From SIG607 sp045533195 (GTDB lineage Bacteria > Bacillota > Clostridia > Oscillospirales > Acutalibacteraceae), in contig JAZSHI010000007.1 of NCBI GenBank assembly GCA_045533195.1, positions 62,001 to 126,000 of the forward strand: 64,000 bases of DNA. Direction: 5' to 3'. A program made the position numbers and the translations under genes. Below the pieces are notes generated by a model. It did not search any database. It was not told the origin of the DNA and saw nothing but the letters and a program-made list of their open reading frames with translations. Within the stretch, counting starts at the first letter, position 1. The number at the start of each line of letters is the position of its first letter. Positions 25,071-33,325 of this stretch are shown here, in pieces.

Positions 25071-25430
25071 GTATATTTTTATTGCCTGTGATATGAATTC
25101 AGCGGTGCCAGAGGCGTGTTTGTCGATGTTGTTTTTAAATCGTTCATCGGCGACATACATCTGGCCGAGGCCTGCAAAAATTTCATTTGTGCAGGTATAG
25201 TAGTTTTCGGTGATATGGTTTTGCAGTTCTTTTACCAGCATCTGAGCCTCGGGCGAGTCAGCGGTGTGTCCGTTATTCATACATTCGGCGAATTTGGAGA
25301 GGACTGACATTAAACCATCATTTACCTCTTGCCATTTGTCTGCAGTATAATTGGCTGTTTTTTCTGCGTGTTCTTTATAGGCATCTGTTTCGCCCCAGCG
25401 TTTTTTTACTTCTACGTCGTAATTGCTCAT
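25062..25430 (-). CDS. Stand-alone TipAS antibiotic-recognition domain protein
   Basis: 122 aa. The sequence YDVEVKKRWGETDAYKEHAEKT and the helices up to AEFISQAIKIYCN fit the TipAS domain, which in MerR-type TipA regulators traps thiopeptide-like ligands. Here the MerR DNA-binding half is absent, as in shorter TipAS proteins that act as binding/sequestration proteins. It starts about 10 bp after the rhodanese lipoprotein gene and shares its promoter. The 3' end overlaps the XRE/TPR relic. Confidence 0.8.
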   Translation of the reverse strand: MSNYDVEVKKRWGETDAYKEHAEKTANYTADKWQEVNDGLMSVLSKFAECMNNGHTADSPEAQMLVKELQNHITENYYTCTNEIFAGLGQMYVADERFKNNIDKHASGTAEFISQAIKIYCN

Positions 25431-25440
25431 GGTTTTCTCC

Positions 25441-25839
25441 TTATTTCACAATCTCATACGGCCAGTCGATGATGCCACCGAATTCTTTTACGTTGGTGTA
25501 ACCGAGTTTCACAAGTTCTTCGGATGCTATTTTGCTTCGTCTTCCGCTTCGACAATAAACGAGGATAAGGGCATCTTTGTCGGGCAGTTCTTTTTCTGCT
25601 CTCTCAGCAATTTCGTATTCGGGAATTAATATCGCATTTTTAATATGTCCCTCGGCGAATTCTTCTTCAGTACGAGCGTCTATGATAACATAATCTTGTT
25701 CAGTATCCATAATTGTTTTGGCTTCTTTTGCCGTAATCTGCTGATAGGTTGGTGTGTTACCGCCATCCTTACAAGCGGTTAAACCAAACAAAGAAAGTGA
25801 TATTAAAAGCATTATAACAAGTCCTCTCAGTTTTTTCAT
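25441..25839 (-). CDS. Rhodanese-like lipoprotein
   Basis: 132 aa. A lipoprotein signal ends at LTAC (Cys 23), so the protein is anchored outside the membrane. The rhodanese fold has DYVIIDARTEEEFAEGHIKNAI and the active-site loop VYCRSGRRS with catalytic cysteine. Extracytoplasmic rhodanese lipoproteins may handle sulfane sulphur or thiol redox; the substrate is unknown. It is divergent from the XRE-desulfoferrodoxin gene, with one copy of a shared repeat in between. Confidence 0.88.
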   Translation of the reverse strand: MKKLRGLVIMLLISLSLFGLTACKDGGNTPTYQQITAKEAKTIMDTEQDYVIIDARTEEEFAEGHIKNAILIPEYEIAERAEKELPDKDALILVYCRSGRRSKIASEELVKLGYTNVKEFGGIIDWPYEIVK

Positions 25840-25861
25840 AGTATTTGCACCTCTTTAAGCA

Positions 25862-25889
25862 TTATAACATTTTTGCCAATTTTTCTCAA
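25862..25889 (-). promoter_or_regulatory. promoter of rhodanese-TipAS operon
   Basis: On the minus strand TTGAGA and TATAAT are separated by 17 bp. The 23-bp repeat at 25900-25922 begins about 10 bp upstream of the -35 box. Confidence 0.6.
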
Positions 25890-25899
25890 TACCTTATTC

Positions 25900-25922
25900 T
25901 TTACTGTGTATCAAATTTTGAT
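25900..25922. repeat. Shared 23-bp repeat, copy 1 (candidate operator)
   Basis: Starts TTTACTGTG and ends with TATCAAATTTTGAT. It matches 22 of 23 bases of a second copy at 26626-26648. The core is an inverted repeat TATCAAA/TTTGAT(A) around one base. It lies between the divergent rhodanese and XRE-desulfoferrodoxin genes. Confidence 0.7.
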
Positions 25923-25949
25923 TGGTTTTTCAATTCAACGCAAAGTAGG

Positions 25950-25978
25950 TTGAGGTTTAAGAAAATATGCATTATACT
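25950..25978 (+). promoter_or_regulatory. promoter of XRE-desulfoferrodoxin gene
   Basis: TTGAGG (25950-25955) and TATACT (25973-25978) with 17-bp spacer, ending about 20 bp before the start codon at 25999. Confidence 0.65.
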
Positions 25979-25998
25979 AAATTCAAAGGAGAATTGGT

Positions 25999-26583
25999 AT
26001 GAATACTTATATTACAGGTGTAGTGATTAAACGACTGCGTGAAAATAAAAACTTAACACAAATAGAACTTGCAGAGAAGATTGGTGTAAGCAGTAAGGCT
26101 GTTTCAAAATGGGAGACCGGAAAAGGTCTTCCCGATATATCTTTGATAGAGCCTTTAAGCATGGCTCTTAGTGTTTCGGTTATGGAGCTTATGTCGGGTG
26201 ATACGGTTATAAATAAAAATATTTCTTCCGATGTTTTGCGGTCAAAATTTTATGTTTGTCCTGTGTGTAGTAATGTAATACGAGCTATGGGCGATGCGGT
26301 TATTAGTTGCTGTGGTATCAAACTGCCACCGCTCGAAGCAGAAGACATTGACGAGGCACACGAAATCACCATAGAAAAGGTTGAGGACGAGCATTTTATT
26401 ACCGTAAATCACGATATGACAAAATCACATTTTATTTCATTTATTGCCTTTTTTACAACAGACAGAGTTCAGTTTGTAAAACTATATCCCGAAGGTAATG
26501 CCGAGACAAGATTTCAGATTCGCGGCAGTGGATATTTATATATTTACTGCAATAAGCACGGACTGATGAAAATGAAAATATAA
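25999..26583 (+). CDS. XRE-family regulator fused to a full desulfoferrodoxin
   Basis: 194 aa. Residues ~8-62 are an XRE helix-turn-helix (LRENKNLTQIELAEKIGVSS then KAVSKWETGKGLPD). The rest reads as a desulfoferrodoxin: C87-x2-C90 and C104-C105 match the Fe(Cys)4 centre I, and H121, H138, H144, C184 and H187 (AHEI, VNHDM, KSHFI, YCNKHGL) match the five ligands of the superoxide-reductase centre II. So a redox iron protein is joined to a DNA-binding domain, which implies a superoxide/oxygen sensor rather than a plain enzyme. Whether it still reduces superoxide is unknown. Confidence 0.82.
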   Translation: MNTYITGVVIKRLRENKNLTQIELAEKIGVSSKAVSKWETGKGLPDISLIEPLSMALSVSVMELMSGDTVINKNISSDVLRSKFYVCPVCSNVIRAMGDAVISCCGIKLPPLEAEDIDEAHEITIEKVEDEHFITVNHDMTKSHFISFIAFFTTDRVQFVKLYPEGNAETRFQIRGSGYLYIYCNKHGLMKMKI

Positions 26584-26588
26584 AGCAC

Positions 26589-26619
26589 ACAACCGCCCGA
26601 AAAATCGGACGGTTGTATT
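26589..26619 (+). terminator. terminator after XRE-desulfoferrodoxin gene
   Basis: ACAACCGCCCG pairs with CGGACGGTTGT around AAAAAT, then TTT. It separates the regulator from the catalase gene. Confidence 0.8.
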
Positions 26620-26625
26620 TCTTTG

Positions 26626-26648
26626 TTTACTGCGTATCAAATTTTGAT
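26626..26648. repeat. Shared 23-bp repeat, copy 2 (candidate operator)
   Basis: Differs from copy 1 only at one position (C for T). Here the core TATCAAATTTTGATA is a perfect 7+1+7 inverted repeat. It lies about 100 bp before the catalase start codon, directly after the terminator, so it belongs to the control region of the catalase gene. Confidence 0.7.
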
Positions 26649-26744
26649 ATGCCTACCATTAAACAGCCTGTTACGTTAGCACATTTGTATATCTCTGCAA
26701 TAAATGGGAAAAGTATAGGTATAAAAACAAACGGAGGTAAGTTT

Positions 26745-27407
26745 ATGTTTAAACACGAAAAGATGCTATTTCATCCTGTAGCAGTAGAGAAACCCAATCC
26801 GCAGTATGCGGCGCTTTTACAGGAACAGCTTGGCGGTGGTAACGGTGAGCTTAAGGCGGCTATGCAGTATATGTCGCAAAGCTTCAGAATTAAGGATCCC
26901 GAAATCAAGGATTTATTTCTTGATATTGCCGCAGAGGAACTCGGTCATATGGAAATGATAGCGCAAACCATCAATCTTTTAAACGGACACGATGTTGATG
27001 CCGCGAAGGTTCCGTCGGGCGAGATTCAGTCTCACGTGCTTTTAGGGCTAAACCCCGGACTTATTAACGCTTCAGGCTATTCCTGGACCGGTGACTATGT
27101 TACTGTTACAGGTGATTTATGCGCCGACCTACTGAGCAACATTGCATCCGAACAGCGCGCAAAGGTGGTTTATGAATACCTTTACCGTCAAATTGATGAT
27201 AAAAAAGTACGAGAGACCATCGACTTTCTATTAAACCGAGAGGAAGCACACAATCAGATGTTCCGAGATGCATTTAACAAAGTGCAGAATACAGGTTCAA
27301 ATAGAGATTTTGGCACAACAAAAGCCGCAAAAATGTATTTCTCAATGTCGGACCCCGGCCCCAATGCATTTGCAACAAAAGATACTAAACCGGTTTCTTT
27401 TAACTAA
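26745..27407 (+). CDS. Manganese catalase (CotJC type)
   Basis: 220 aa from ATG 26745 (GGAGG site); the open frame runs further upstream but without a ribosome site. Ferritin-like helices carry the metal ligands: NGELKAAMQYMSQS, then IAAEELGHMEMIAQT, and EQRAKVVYEYLYRQ with NREEAHNQMFRDA. Mn-catalases destroy hydrogen peroxide without haem. Related proteins also serve as spore-coat CotJC. The upstream repeat shared with the XRE-desulfoferrodoxin gene points to joint oxidative-stress control. Confidence 0.9.
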   Translation: MFKHEKMLFHPVAVEKPNPQYAALLQEQLGGGNGELKAAMQYMSQSFRIKDPEIKDLFLDIAAEELGHMEMIAQTINLLNGHDVDAAKVPSGEIQSHVLLGLNPGLINASGYSWTGDYVTVTGDLCADLLSNIASEQRAKVVYEYLYRQIDDKKVRETIDFLLNREEAHNQMFRDAFNKVQNTGSNRDFGTTKAAKMYFSMSDPGPNAFATKDTKPVSFN

Positions 27408-27414
27408 TTATAAC

Positions 27415-27450
27415 AAAACCGCTGAAGCCTAAAAACTTCAGCGGTTTTTG
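27415..27450 (+). terminator. terminator after Mn-catalase
   Basis: AAAACCGCTGAAG pairs with CTTCAGCGGTTTTT. Confidence 0.88.
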
Positions 27451-27480
27451 ATTTAGTATATATCAAATGATATATTTTTA

Positions 27481-27783
27481 TTACTCGCACACTTCAATAT
27501 AAAAACTCACAGGTCTAAAGCCATCGTTACAGGAAAGCATTGCCGATTTTTCGTTCTTCATCCAGCCGTCATAGAAATTTCCGCCGCCCTTTGCCAAATC
27601 CAGTACAAAAGGAGCAATACCCTCCCATGCATTACTGCAAAAGCCGTCAGGTTTTTTAGCATCTTCGCTATAAAACACCATTCCCACTTTCATATCACAG
27701 GCATTTTCCAGAGGATTTTCATATATCTTAATTAAATCGTCATACCGTGCTTTTCGCATAACCGTTATTTTAATTTTCTTCAT
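27481..27783 (-). CDS. TIGR04076 family protein
   Basis: 100 aa from ATG 27783. A longer frame reaches into glf, but the inner ATG has a GGGCG site. The pattern KITVMRKARYDDLIKIY, GFCSNAWEGIAPFVLDLAKG and a Cys near the end (LSCNDGFRPVSFYIE) fits TIGR04076, a cysteine-containing family of unknown function in anaerobes. It is the last gene in the polysaccharide operon's direction, 22 bp after glf, but is probably not part of that pathway. Confidence 0.75.
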   Translation of the reverse strand: MKKIKITVMRKARYDDLIKIYENPLENACDMKVGMVFYSEDAKKPDGFCSNAWEGIAPFVLDLAKGGGNFYDGWMKNEKSAMLSCNDGFRPVSFYIEVCE

Positions 27784-27805
27784 ATTTCGCCCAATTTCAC
27801 ACCGT

Positions 27806-28936
27806 TTATAATTCTTCTTTAGCCATTTGGAGCGCTGCCAAAATAACCTTGTCCATATCATAATAACGGTACTGACCAAGTCTTCCTCCAAAGAGAACCT
27901 TTCCCTCTTTATCAGCCAAATCTTTATATTTAGCATATAAGGCGGTATTACGTTCATCATTGACGGTATAATAAGGCTCTTTGCCCTGCACCCATACATC
28001 AGGATATTCTCGTGTAACAACAGTATATTCTGCCGCTTCACCCTGAGCTTCCTTACCTAAGGATGCCCCAAATTCAAAATGCTTGTGCTCAATTATACGG
28101 GTATAAGGTATTTCATATTCTGTATAATTTACCACTGCATTACCTTGATAATTGGCGCACTTATAGGTTTCGTTCTCAAATCTTAAGGAACGATATTCAA
28201 GCTCACCAAAGCAGTAATTGTAGAACCTATCAATAGGACCGGTGAAAATTATTTTGTCTGCCAACGCATTTAGTTCATCAGAGTGTTCAAAATAGTCGCA
28301 ATTAAGACGCACTTCAACACCGTCAAGCATTTTTTCCACCATAGCTGTATATCCGCCAACGGGTATGCCCTGATATAGATCATTAAAATAATTGTTATCA
28401 TAAACAAAACGCACAGGCAAACGCTTAATAATAAAACTCGGAAGGTCAGCAGCGCGTTTTCCCCATTGTTTTTCGGTATATCCTTTTACTAATTTTTCAT
28501 AAATAGTTTTGCCCACAAGAGAAATAGCTTGTTCCTCAAGATTTTTAGGTTCACTAATCCCTGCCAGAGCCTTTTCTTCTTCGATTTTAGCCAATGCTTC
28601 TTCGGGAGTAAATACGCCCCAAAGCTTATTAAAGGTATTCATATTAAAGGGCATATTGTAAAGTTCGTCTTTGTATCTTGCTACGGGGCAATTGGTATAT
28701 CTGTTAAACTCTGCAAAACGGTTAACATACTCCCATACCTCCTTAATACCGGTATGAAAAATATGCGCGCCGTACATATGAACCTGAATACCGTGTTGCT
28801 CTTTAGTATAAATGTTTCCTGCAATATGGTCACGCTTATCTATTACAAGACACTTTTTGCCTTTGTTTTCTGCTTCTCGGGCAAATACAGCACCAAAAAG
28901 CCCTGCTCCGACAATCAGATAATCATAATGCTTCAT
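27806..28936 (-). CDS. glf: UDP-galactopyranose mutase
   Basis: 376 aa from ATG 28936 (AGGAG site). The FAD-binding start YLIVGAGLFGAVFAREAENKG is clear, followed by YGAHIFHT, a KGYTEKQWGKRAADLPSFI segment and RYYDMDKVI at the end. Glf converts UDP-galactopyranose into UDP-galactofuranose, so the polymer of this operon likely contains Galf. Confidence 0.95.
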   Translation of the reverse strand: MKHYDYLIVGAGLFGAVFAREAENKGKKCLVIDKRDHIAGNIYTKEQHGIQVHMYGAHIFHTGIKEVWEYVNRFAEFNRYTNCPVARYKDELYNMPFNMNTFNKLWGVFTPEEALAKIEEEKALAGISEPKNLEEQAISLVGKTIYEKLVKGYTEKQWGKRAADLPSFIIKRLPVRFVYDNNYFNDLYQGIPVGGYTAMVEKMLDGVEVRLNCDYFEHSDELNALADKIIFTGPIDRFYNYCFGELEYRSLRFENETYKCANYQGNAVVNYTEYEIPYTRIIEHKHFEFGASLGKEAQGEAAEYTVVTREYPDVWVQGKEPYYTVNDERNTALYAKYKDLADKEGKVLFGGRLGQYRYYDMDKVILAALQMAKEEL

Positions 28937-28959
28937 AATAATCTCCTGATTCAAAATAC

Positions 28960-29355
28960 TTATATACTGTTAAGATCTGTTTTAATTTGTGTGGTGCTGA
29001 TTTCAGGAGTACGAGGAAGATAAACTACCTCTACACCCTCATCTTTAAGGAAGTCAAACTTGCCTTTCCAATCATCACCCATAACAAAGGTGTCAATGTG
29101 ATACTCATGCATATCATTAATTTTTTGTTCCCAAGAATTCTCAGGAATAACAAGATCTACGTATCTTATAGCTTCTACAAGCATTTTTCTTTGTTCATAA
29201 GGGAAATAGCATTTTTTTTGCTTTTGCTCCCAATTAAACTCATCGGTTGAAACAACAACAATAAGATAATCGCCTAAAGCCTTAGCTCTGCGCAACAAGT
29301 TAATATGACCGTAATGCAAAAGGTCAAACGTACCATAAGTTATAACACGTTTCAT
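28960..29355 (-). CDS. tagD: Glycerol-3-phosphate cytidylyltransferase
   Basis: 131 aa from ATG 29355. The nucleotidyltransferase HxGH motif is seen in TYGTFDLLHYGHINLLRRAKALG, with the closing RTPEISTTQI. It makes CDP-glycerol from CTP and glycerol-3-phosphate. This supplies the substrate for the CDP-glycerol glycerophosphotransferase at 30627-31784 in the same operon. Confidence 0.94.
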   Translation of the reverse strand: MKRVITYGTFDLLHYGHINLLRRAKALGDYLIVVVSTDEFNWEQKQKKCYFPYEQRKMLVEAIRYVDLVIPENSWEQKINDMHEYHIDTFVMGDDWKGKFDFLKDEGVEVVYLPRTPEISTTQIKTDLNSI

Positions 29356-29380
29356 ATAAACCATCCTTAAAATAGAAATC

Positions 29381-30634
29381 TTAGTTCGTAGTTTTTAACT
29401 GTTTATGACTTTTAATAACCACAGCAACTCTTATGGATAAAATGATAAACTCTGTAATGCAGGTTGCGATACATATTGTTTTAACATTAAGAGTACTTGT
29501 TAAATAAAGTATTGATAGTTGAAGCAAATGACATATAGCGCCTATGATTACTGAAACATTTGCATATTTTGCTAATCCCAGAGGAGAAAGCACAGGGAAA
29601 CCAAAGATATAATTCGGCAAACTTATAGCTACTATGGGTAACAAAAATCTTAAATAAGGAGCAGAGCCTACAAAATCTTTTCCAAAAAGCAATACACAAA
29701 ACGGCTCAGCAAATATAAATACAACAGCACAGCCTAAAATTATTACAGGCATAAGAAAAACAAGAACCTTTTTTACCAGTTTATAGTCCTTATTTTTAAC
29801 CATATACGGATAAAGACTGTCTGCTATTGGCGAAAATGCGCTTCTTGCAGTACTGGTCAATTTATCTGCCGAAGCATAAAGCCCCATAACAGGACCTGTG
29901 GGATACACACTTCCGATAATCACCGAATTTGTAGCACCGTAAACAGATGTAGCAATACGCGACCAGAAATAACCGCTTGAACGCTTTAAAGTCTTTAAGA
30001 TATATTTTATATCAACACTAACTAAACGAATTTTAATACGCTTATAAACATCAAAATATGTCCAAATACAAGCACCGATAGCACCAAGGGTATTAAACAA
30101 GGGCACAATATAATAATCCGACGGCGACTTCAAAAAAACAAATATCGCAACGGTAAAGAACGCTTTAACAGAAACCGCTCTTACGGTAATTGCCGACATT
30201 TTTTCAATTCCTCGATACAAAAAGTCCGGCAAAAGTGCATTTATAAATGTTGATGCAAAAAACAAAATATAAAGCATTGCATCTTCACGAATTTTAGGCA
30301 CAAAGAAGCAAAACAAAATAATTGTGCCAAAAGCAATAGTTCCAAGCATTAATTTACAACAGGTAACTGCCGACAATATGCGGGATAACTGTGTTTTATC
30401 ATCACGAAAATTTGAAACATCTTCAGTTGCCGATAGCAAAAACCCAAAATCAAGAAACAATTGCACATAAATAGCACATGCTTGAGCAAAGCCCAAAATA
30501 CCATAGACATCAGGCCCCAAAACACGCGTCTGATACGGTATTGTTATAAAGTTAAACACATATCCTGAAAAAGTCAGAATATATAGCATAACAGTGTTTT
30601 TCAGAAGATTTGCTTTTTTATCAATCTTAGCCAT
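29381..30634 (-). CDS. Polysaccharide flippase (Wzx-type, MOP superfamily)
   Basis: 417 aa with about twelve membrane helices. The start YILTFSGYVFNFITIPYQTR is typical for Wzx flippases. It moves undecaprenyl-pyrophosphate-linked repeat units across the membrane. Its start overlaps the end of the glycerophosphotransferase gene by 8 bp. Confidence 0.9.
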   Translation of the reverse strand: MAKIDKKANLLKNTVMLYILTFSGYVFNFITIPYQTRVLGPDVYGILGFAQACAIYVQLFLDFGFLLSATEDVSNFRDDKTQLSRILSAVTCCKLMLGTIAFGTIILFCFFVPKIREDAMLYILFFASTFINALLPDFLYRGIEKMSAITVRAVSVKAFFTVAIFVFLKSPSDYYIVPLFNTLGAIGACIWTYFDVYKRIKIRLVSVDIKYILKTLKRSSGYFWSRIATSVYGATNSVIIGSVYPTGPVMGLYASADKLTSTARSAFSPIADSLYPYMVKNKDYKLVKKVLVFLMPVIILGCAVVFIFAEPFCVLLFGKDFVGSAPYLRFLLPIVAISLPNYIFGFPVLSPLGLAKYANVSVIIGAICHLLQLSILYLTSTLNVKTICIATCITEFIILSIRVAVVIKSHKQLKTTN

Positions 30635-31784
30635 TAATCTCTTTTAAAATCCTTTCGGCGACGGTTTGAGCAGCAGTGCCATTTTCAAGGTAGCCTATCT
30701 GTTTATTAAAGCCGTTTAGTTTTTCAAGATAATCCTTTTCATTAAAGTTAATGATATGTCCTAAAAGTTCTTCATTATTTTCAGCCACCGGAAAAGGAAG
30801 TTCCTTTATATCAAAATAGAAATTTCGGTCAGCGGTGTAGCTTTCCATATCGTTAACAAACAGCATTACCTGTTTATTAATAAGACCTGCATCAAACATT
30901 ACACTTGAATAATCAGAAATAACGAGGTCGCAGGCTGGAATAAGTTCATAAAGGTCAGGATAATCAGTACCGTTTACAATACGTTCAGAGTAATGAATAA
31001 AATCAGCCTTATCCGAAACATTAGGGTGTAATCTCATACAAAATACCCATTGTTCGCCAGTCTTTTTTTTAAGTTCATCCAAAACAGCATCGAAATTAAT
31101 ATTATAACACTCCATATTACCGTCAGCGCGGAAGGTAGGTGCATATAAAACAATTTTTTTATCAGCAGAAATTGAAAGAGCTTTTTTAACCTCATTTTGC
31201 TTATTTACATCAGTATTAAAAAGCGCATCAGAACGCGGTGAGCCCACCTCAGCAATTTCTCCGTTAAACCAAAAAGCCTTTTTGCACAGATTGGTGAAGA
31301 AATCACAACCAGACAGAATAACGTCAGCCATTTTTGAATCGTTTTTAGCACCTGCAACGTAAAAAGCATCGAGTTTATCTTCCACGTCCTGTTCAATACG
31401 TTTTAAAGCAACAGTACCATGCCACGTTTGCACGTAAAACTGTTTTTTACGCTTAATTATTCCTGCGTTTTTGCGACTGTTATCAATCCAAGCCGCCGCA
31501 GTTGCAAGTTCAAACAGATATCTTATACTGTTATATTCAACAGAGCGAATATCTGATGGCAGAGTATCCTTAAACTGAGACTTAACTCCCCAAACGATAT
31601 CCAACTCTGGATCTCTTTTTAGTAATGCCTCAGCAATTGCCTTTCCGTTATCTCCAAATCCCTTACCGAAATAACTGCAAATAACTATCTTCTTGCGGTT
31701 TATTGGACACACTCTAAAAGCTGTCATTAAAACTTTTATAACAAAGTGCTTTATTTTCATGCCCAGTGTATATGGTTTTGCCAC
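30627..31784 (-). CDS. CDP-glycerol glycerophosphotransferase (TagB/TagF-like)
   Basis: 385 aa from a GTG at 31784 that follows AGAAGGTG; an upstream ATG would overlap the polymerase gene more. Family motifs are YVQTWHGTVALKRIEQD, LYAPTFR, RLHPNVSDK and VISDYSSVMFDAGLINK. Such enzymes transfer glycerol phosphate from CDP-glycerol to a lipid-linked glycan. With TagD in the operon it suggests glycerol-phosphate decoration of the surface polymer, as in teichoic-acid-like capsules. Confidence 0.9.
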   Translation of the reverse strand: MAKPYTLGMKIKHFVIKVLMTAFRVCPINRKKIVICSYFGKGFGDNGKAIAEALLKRDPELDIVWGVKSQFKDTLPSDIRSVEYNSIRYLFELATAAAWIDNSRKNAGIIKRKKQFYVQTWHGTVALKRIEQDVEDKLDAFYVAGAKNDSKMADVILSGCDFFTNLCKKAFWFNGEIAEVGSPRSDALFNTDVNKQNEVKKALSISADKKIVLYAPTFRADGNMECYNINFDAVLDELKKKTGEQWVFCMRLHPNVSDKADFIHYSERIVNGTDYPDLYELIPACDLVISDYSSVMFDAGLINKQVMLFVNDMESYTADRNFYFDIKELPFPVAENNEELLGHIINFNEKDYLEKLNGFNKQIGYLENGTAAQTVAERILKEING

Positions 31785-31798
31785 AATGGCACCTTCTT

Positions 31799-33310
31799 TC
31801 AAAGAGTTGCTATATGAGTATTTTCTTTTTTTACGCACTCCATATAGCTGACAGCATATCCAAGCATTGAAAATGCTATAACCGATATACCGGAAAGATA
31901 ATAGAACAAACTCGATATCATTATACCGCCAGCTAAAGCGCTAAACACTATTAACATCAAAATACCGACGGTAAACAAAGAATCGGTTTTTTTAATTCTT
32001 AATAACAAAGCATTTATAGCGCACAGTAAAAAGAATATTGCCATAAGCGCAATACCAATTATTCCGTTACCCATCAATAATTCCAAATAACTGTTGTGAA
32101 TAGAACGTTCAGAAATAATCATTGCGTCATCCATTTCAGCAGCAACTTGGTGGTAACTTCTCGGACCAACTCCGAAAACAGGCTTGTTTTTAATTATTTT
32201 AAATCCTTCGTACCACAATTCAAAGCGTCCGTTTGAAACGTCACCCTTTTTCTTTATATCATCTCGTTCAAAGGAAACTATTTCATTCTTATTGCCATTT
32301 CCGTCTTTGTCAGTATCAAGTTGACCATCGGCATCTGCATCTTTATTGTCTTCACAATTGCTATTCAAATCATCTTTGGATGAATCAACAACAGAACCCG
32401 ATTGAATAAACTGTGCATAAGGCAATATCTTTCTGGCACCGGTCACGCATAACCAACTACCTACCAGAATAACTCCCGAAAGCATCAAAGCGATAGCCTC
32501 GCAAACAAGACGCTTTTTGGCTATTTTAGAAACTTTTTCTATTGAAATATACCAACCGCCTACAACAGCAAGTAAAAACACGATTAACATAGCCGTTCTG
32601 GAGTTAGAGAGGACAATATAAAGGAACTGTAGGAAAACATTTATTATCTGAAGACACTTAACCCACTTTTTATTTGCTTTTTTAATTATATATATAGAAA
32701 AGCAAATAACCATAATTGCAATTGCTGCAGCAAAGTTAGGATCCACGAATACGCCCCATAAACGATTAACTACAGCGCCGTCATCTAAACGAACAAAACC
32801 CTGATTAACCGATTTTGCGCCGCCCCAAATATAACTGGTCTGTTGATATTGAATATCAAAAAAATACATAATTAACGATGCAACAATACCCGGCAGCCAA
32901 AATATACTTAAGGAATTTCCTATAACCTTAATATCATAATTTATTCGTTCCTTGGTTATCCTATTGCCCACAGCAAAAAGTACAAAGAACTGTATGAACA
33001 TATTGGCGGCAGCCTTTATATTATCAACCAAAGCGTACCTAAAGTTTATGGCAATAGATATTCCCGTTGCCGCAAACAATGCGACTAGCCACCATATATG
33101 CTTTGATTTAAAAAGATTTTTAAAGAAAAGAAAATCCCATACGAAGATTACACCGGCTACCAATACAGTAACTATATTAAATGCACCGTGCATAAATATA
33201 GATTGTGTCGGAACTATTATCTGACGCGCAATTGAATAAAGCAATATAAAAACTATATACGCAAGTCTAAAATTCAAAAACACGGTTTCATTTTTTAATA
33301 TTTTCTTCAT
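31799..33310 (-). CDS. O-antigen ligase/polymerase family protein (Wzy-like)
   Basis: 503 aa, about eleven membrane helices. The large outer loop ends in GRFELWYEGFKIIKNKPVFG and GVGPRSYHQVA, the Wzy_C signature, with YLELLMGNGIIGI following. Residues ~305-345 of this loop carry an unusual Asp/Asn-rich stretch (EDNKDADADGQLDTDKDGNG) that resembles calcium-binding type-3 repeats. It most likely polymerises repeat units outside the membrane. Confidence 0.85.
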   Translation of the reverse strand: MKKILKNETVFLNFRLAYIVFILLYSIARQIIVPTQSIFMHGAFNIVTVLVAGVIFVWDFLFFKNLFKSKHIWWLVALFAATGISIAINFRYALVDNIKAAANMFIQFFVLFAVGNRITKERINYDIKVIGNSLSIFWLPGIVASLIMYFFDIQYQQTSYIWGGAKSVNQGFVRLDDGAVVNRLWGVFVDPNFAAAIAIMVICFSIYIIKKANKKWVKCLQIINVFLQFLYIVLSNSRTAMLIVFLLAVVGGWYISIEKVSKIAKKRLVCEAIALMLSGVILVGSWLCVTGARKILPYAQFIQSGSVVDSSKDDLNSNCEDNKDADADGQLDTDKDGNGNKNEIVSFERDDIKKKGDVSNGRFELWYEGFKIIKNKPVFGVGPRSYHQVAAEMDDAMIISERSIHNSYLELLMGNGIIGIALMAIFFLLCAINALLLRIKKTDSLFTVGILMLIVFSALAGGIMISSLFYYLSGISVIAFSMLGYAVSYMECVKKENTHIATL

Positions 33311-33325
33311 ATCATATTCTCCTGA

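Noticed and set aside
25062..25430. MerR-family TipA regulator
   Set aside because: There is no DNA-binding half in frame upstream; the gene starts with its own ribosome site, so it is a stand-alone TipAS protein.
23729..27450. Integrated genetic element attached to tRNA-Pro
   Set aside because: No integrase, no second copy of the tRNA 3' end, and the cluster consists of ordinary chromosomal-type genes. Only an inference of gene turnover is kept.
28529..29023. 164-codon + strand frame over glf
   Set aside because: Antisense to the clear UDP-galactopyranose mutase; no family features.
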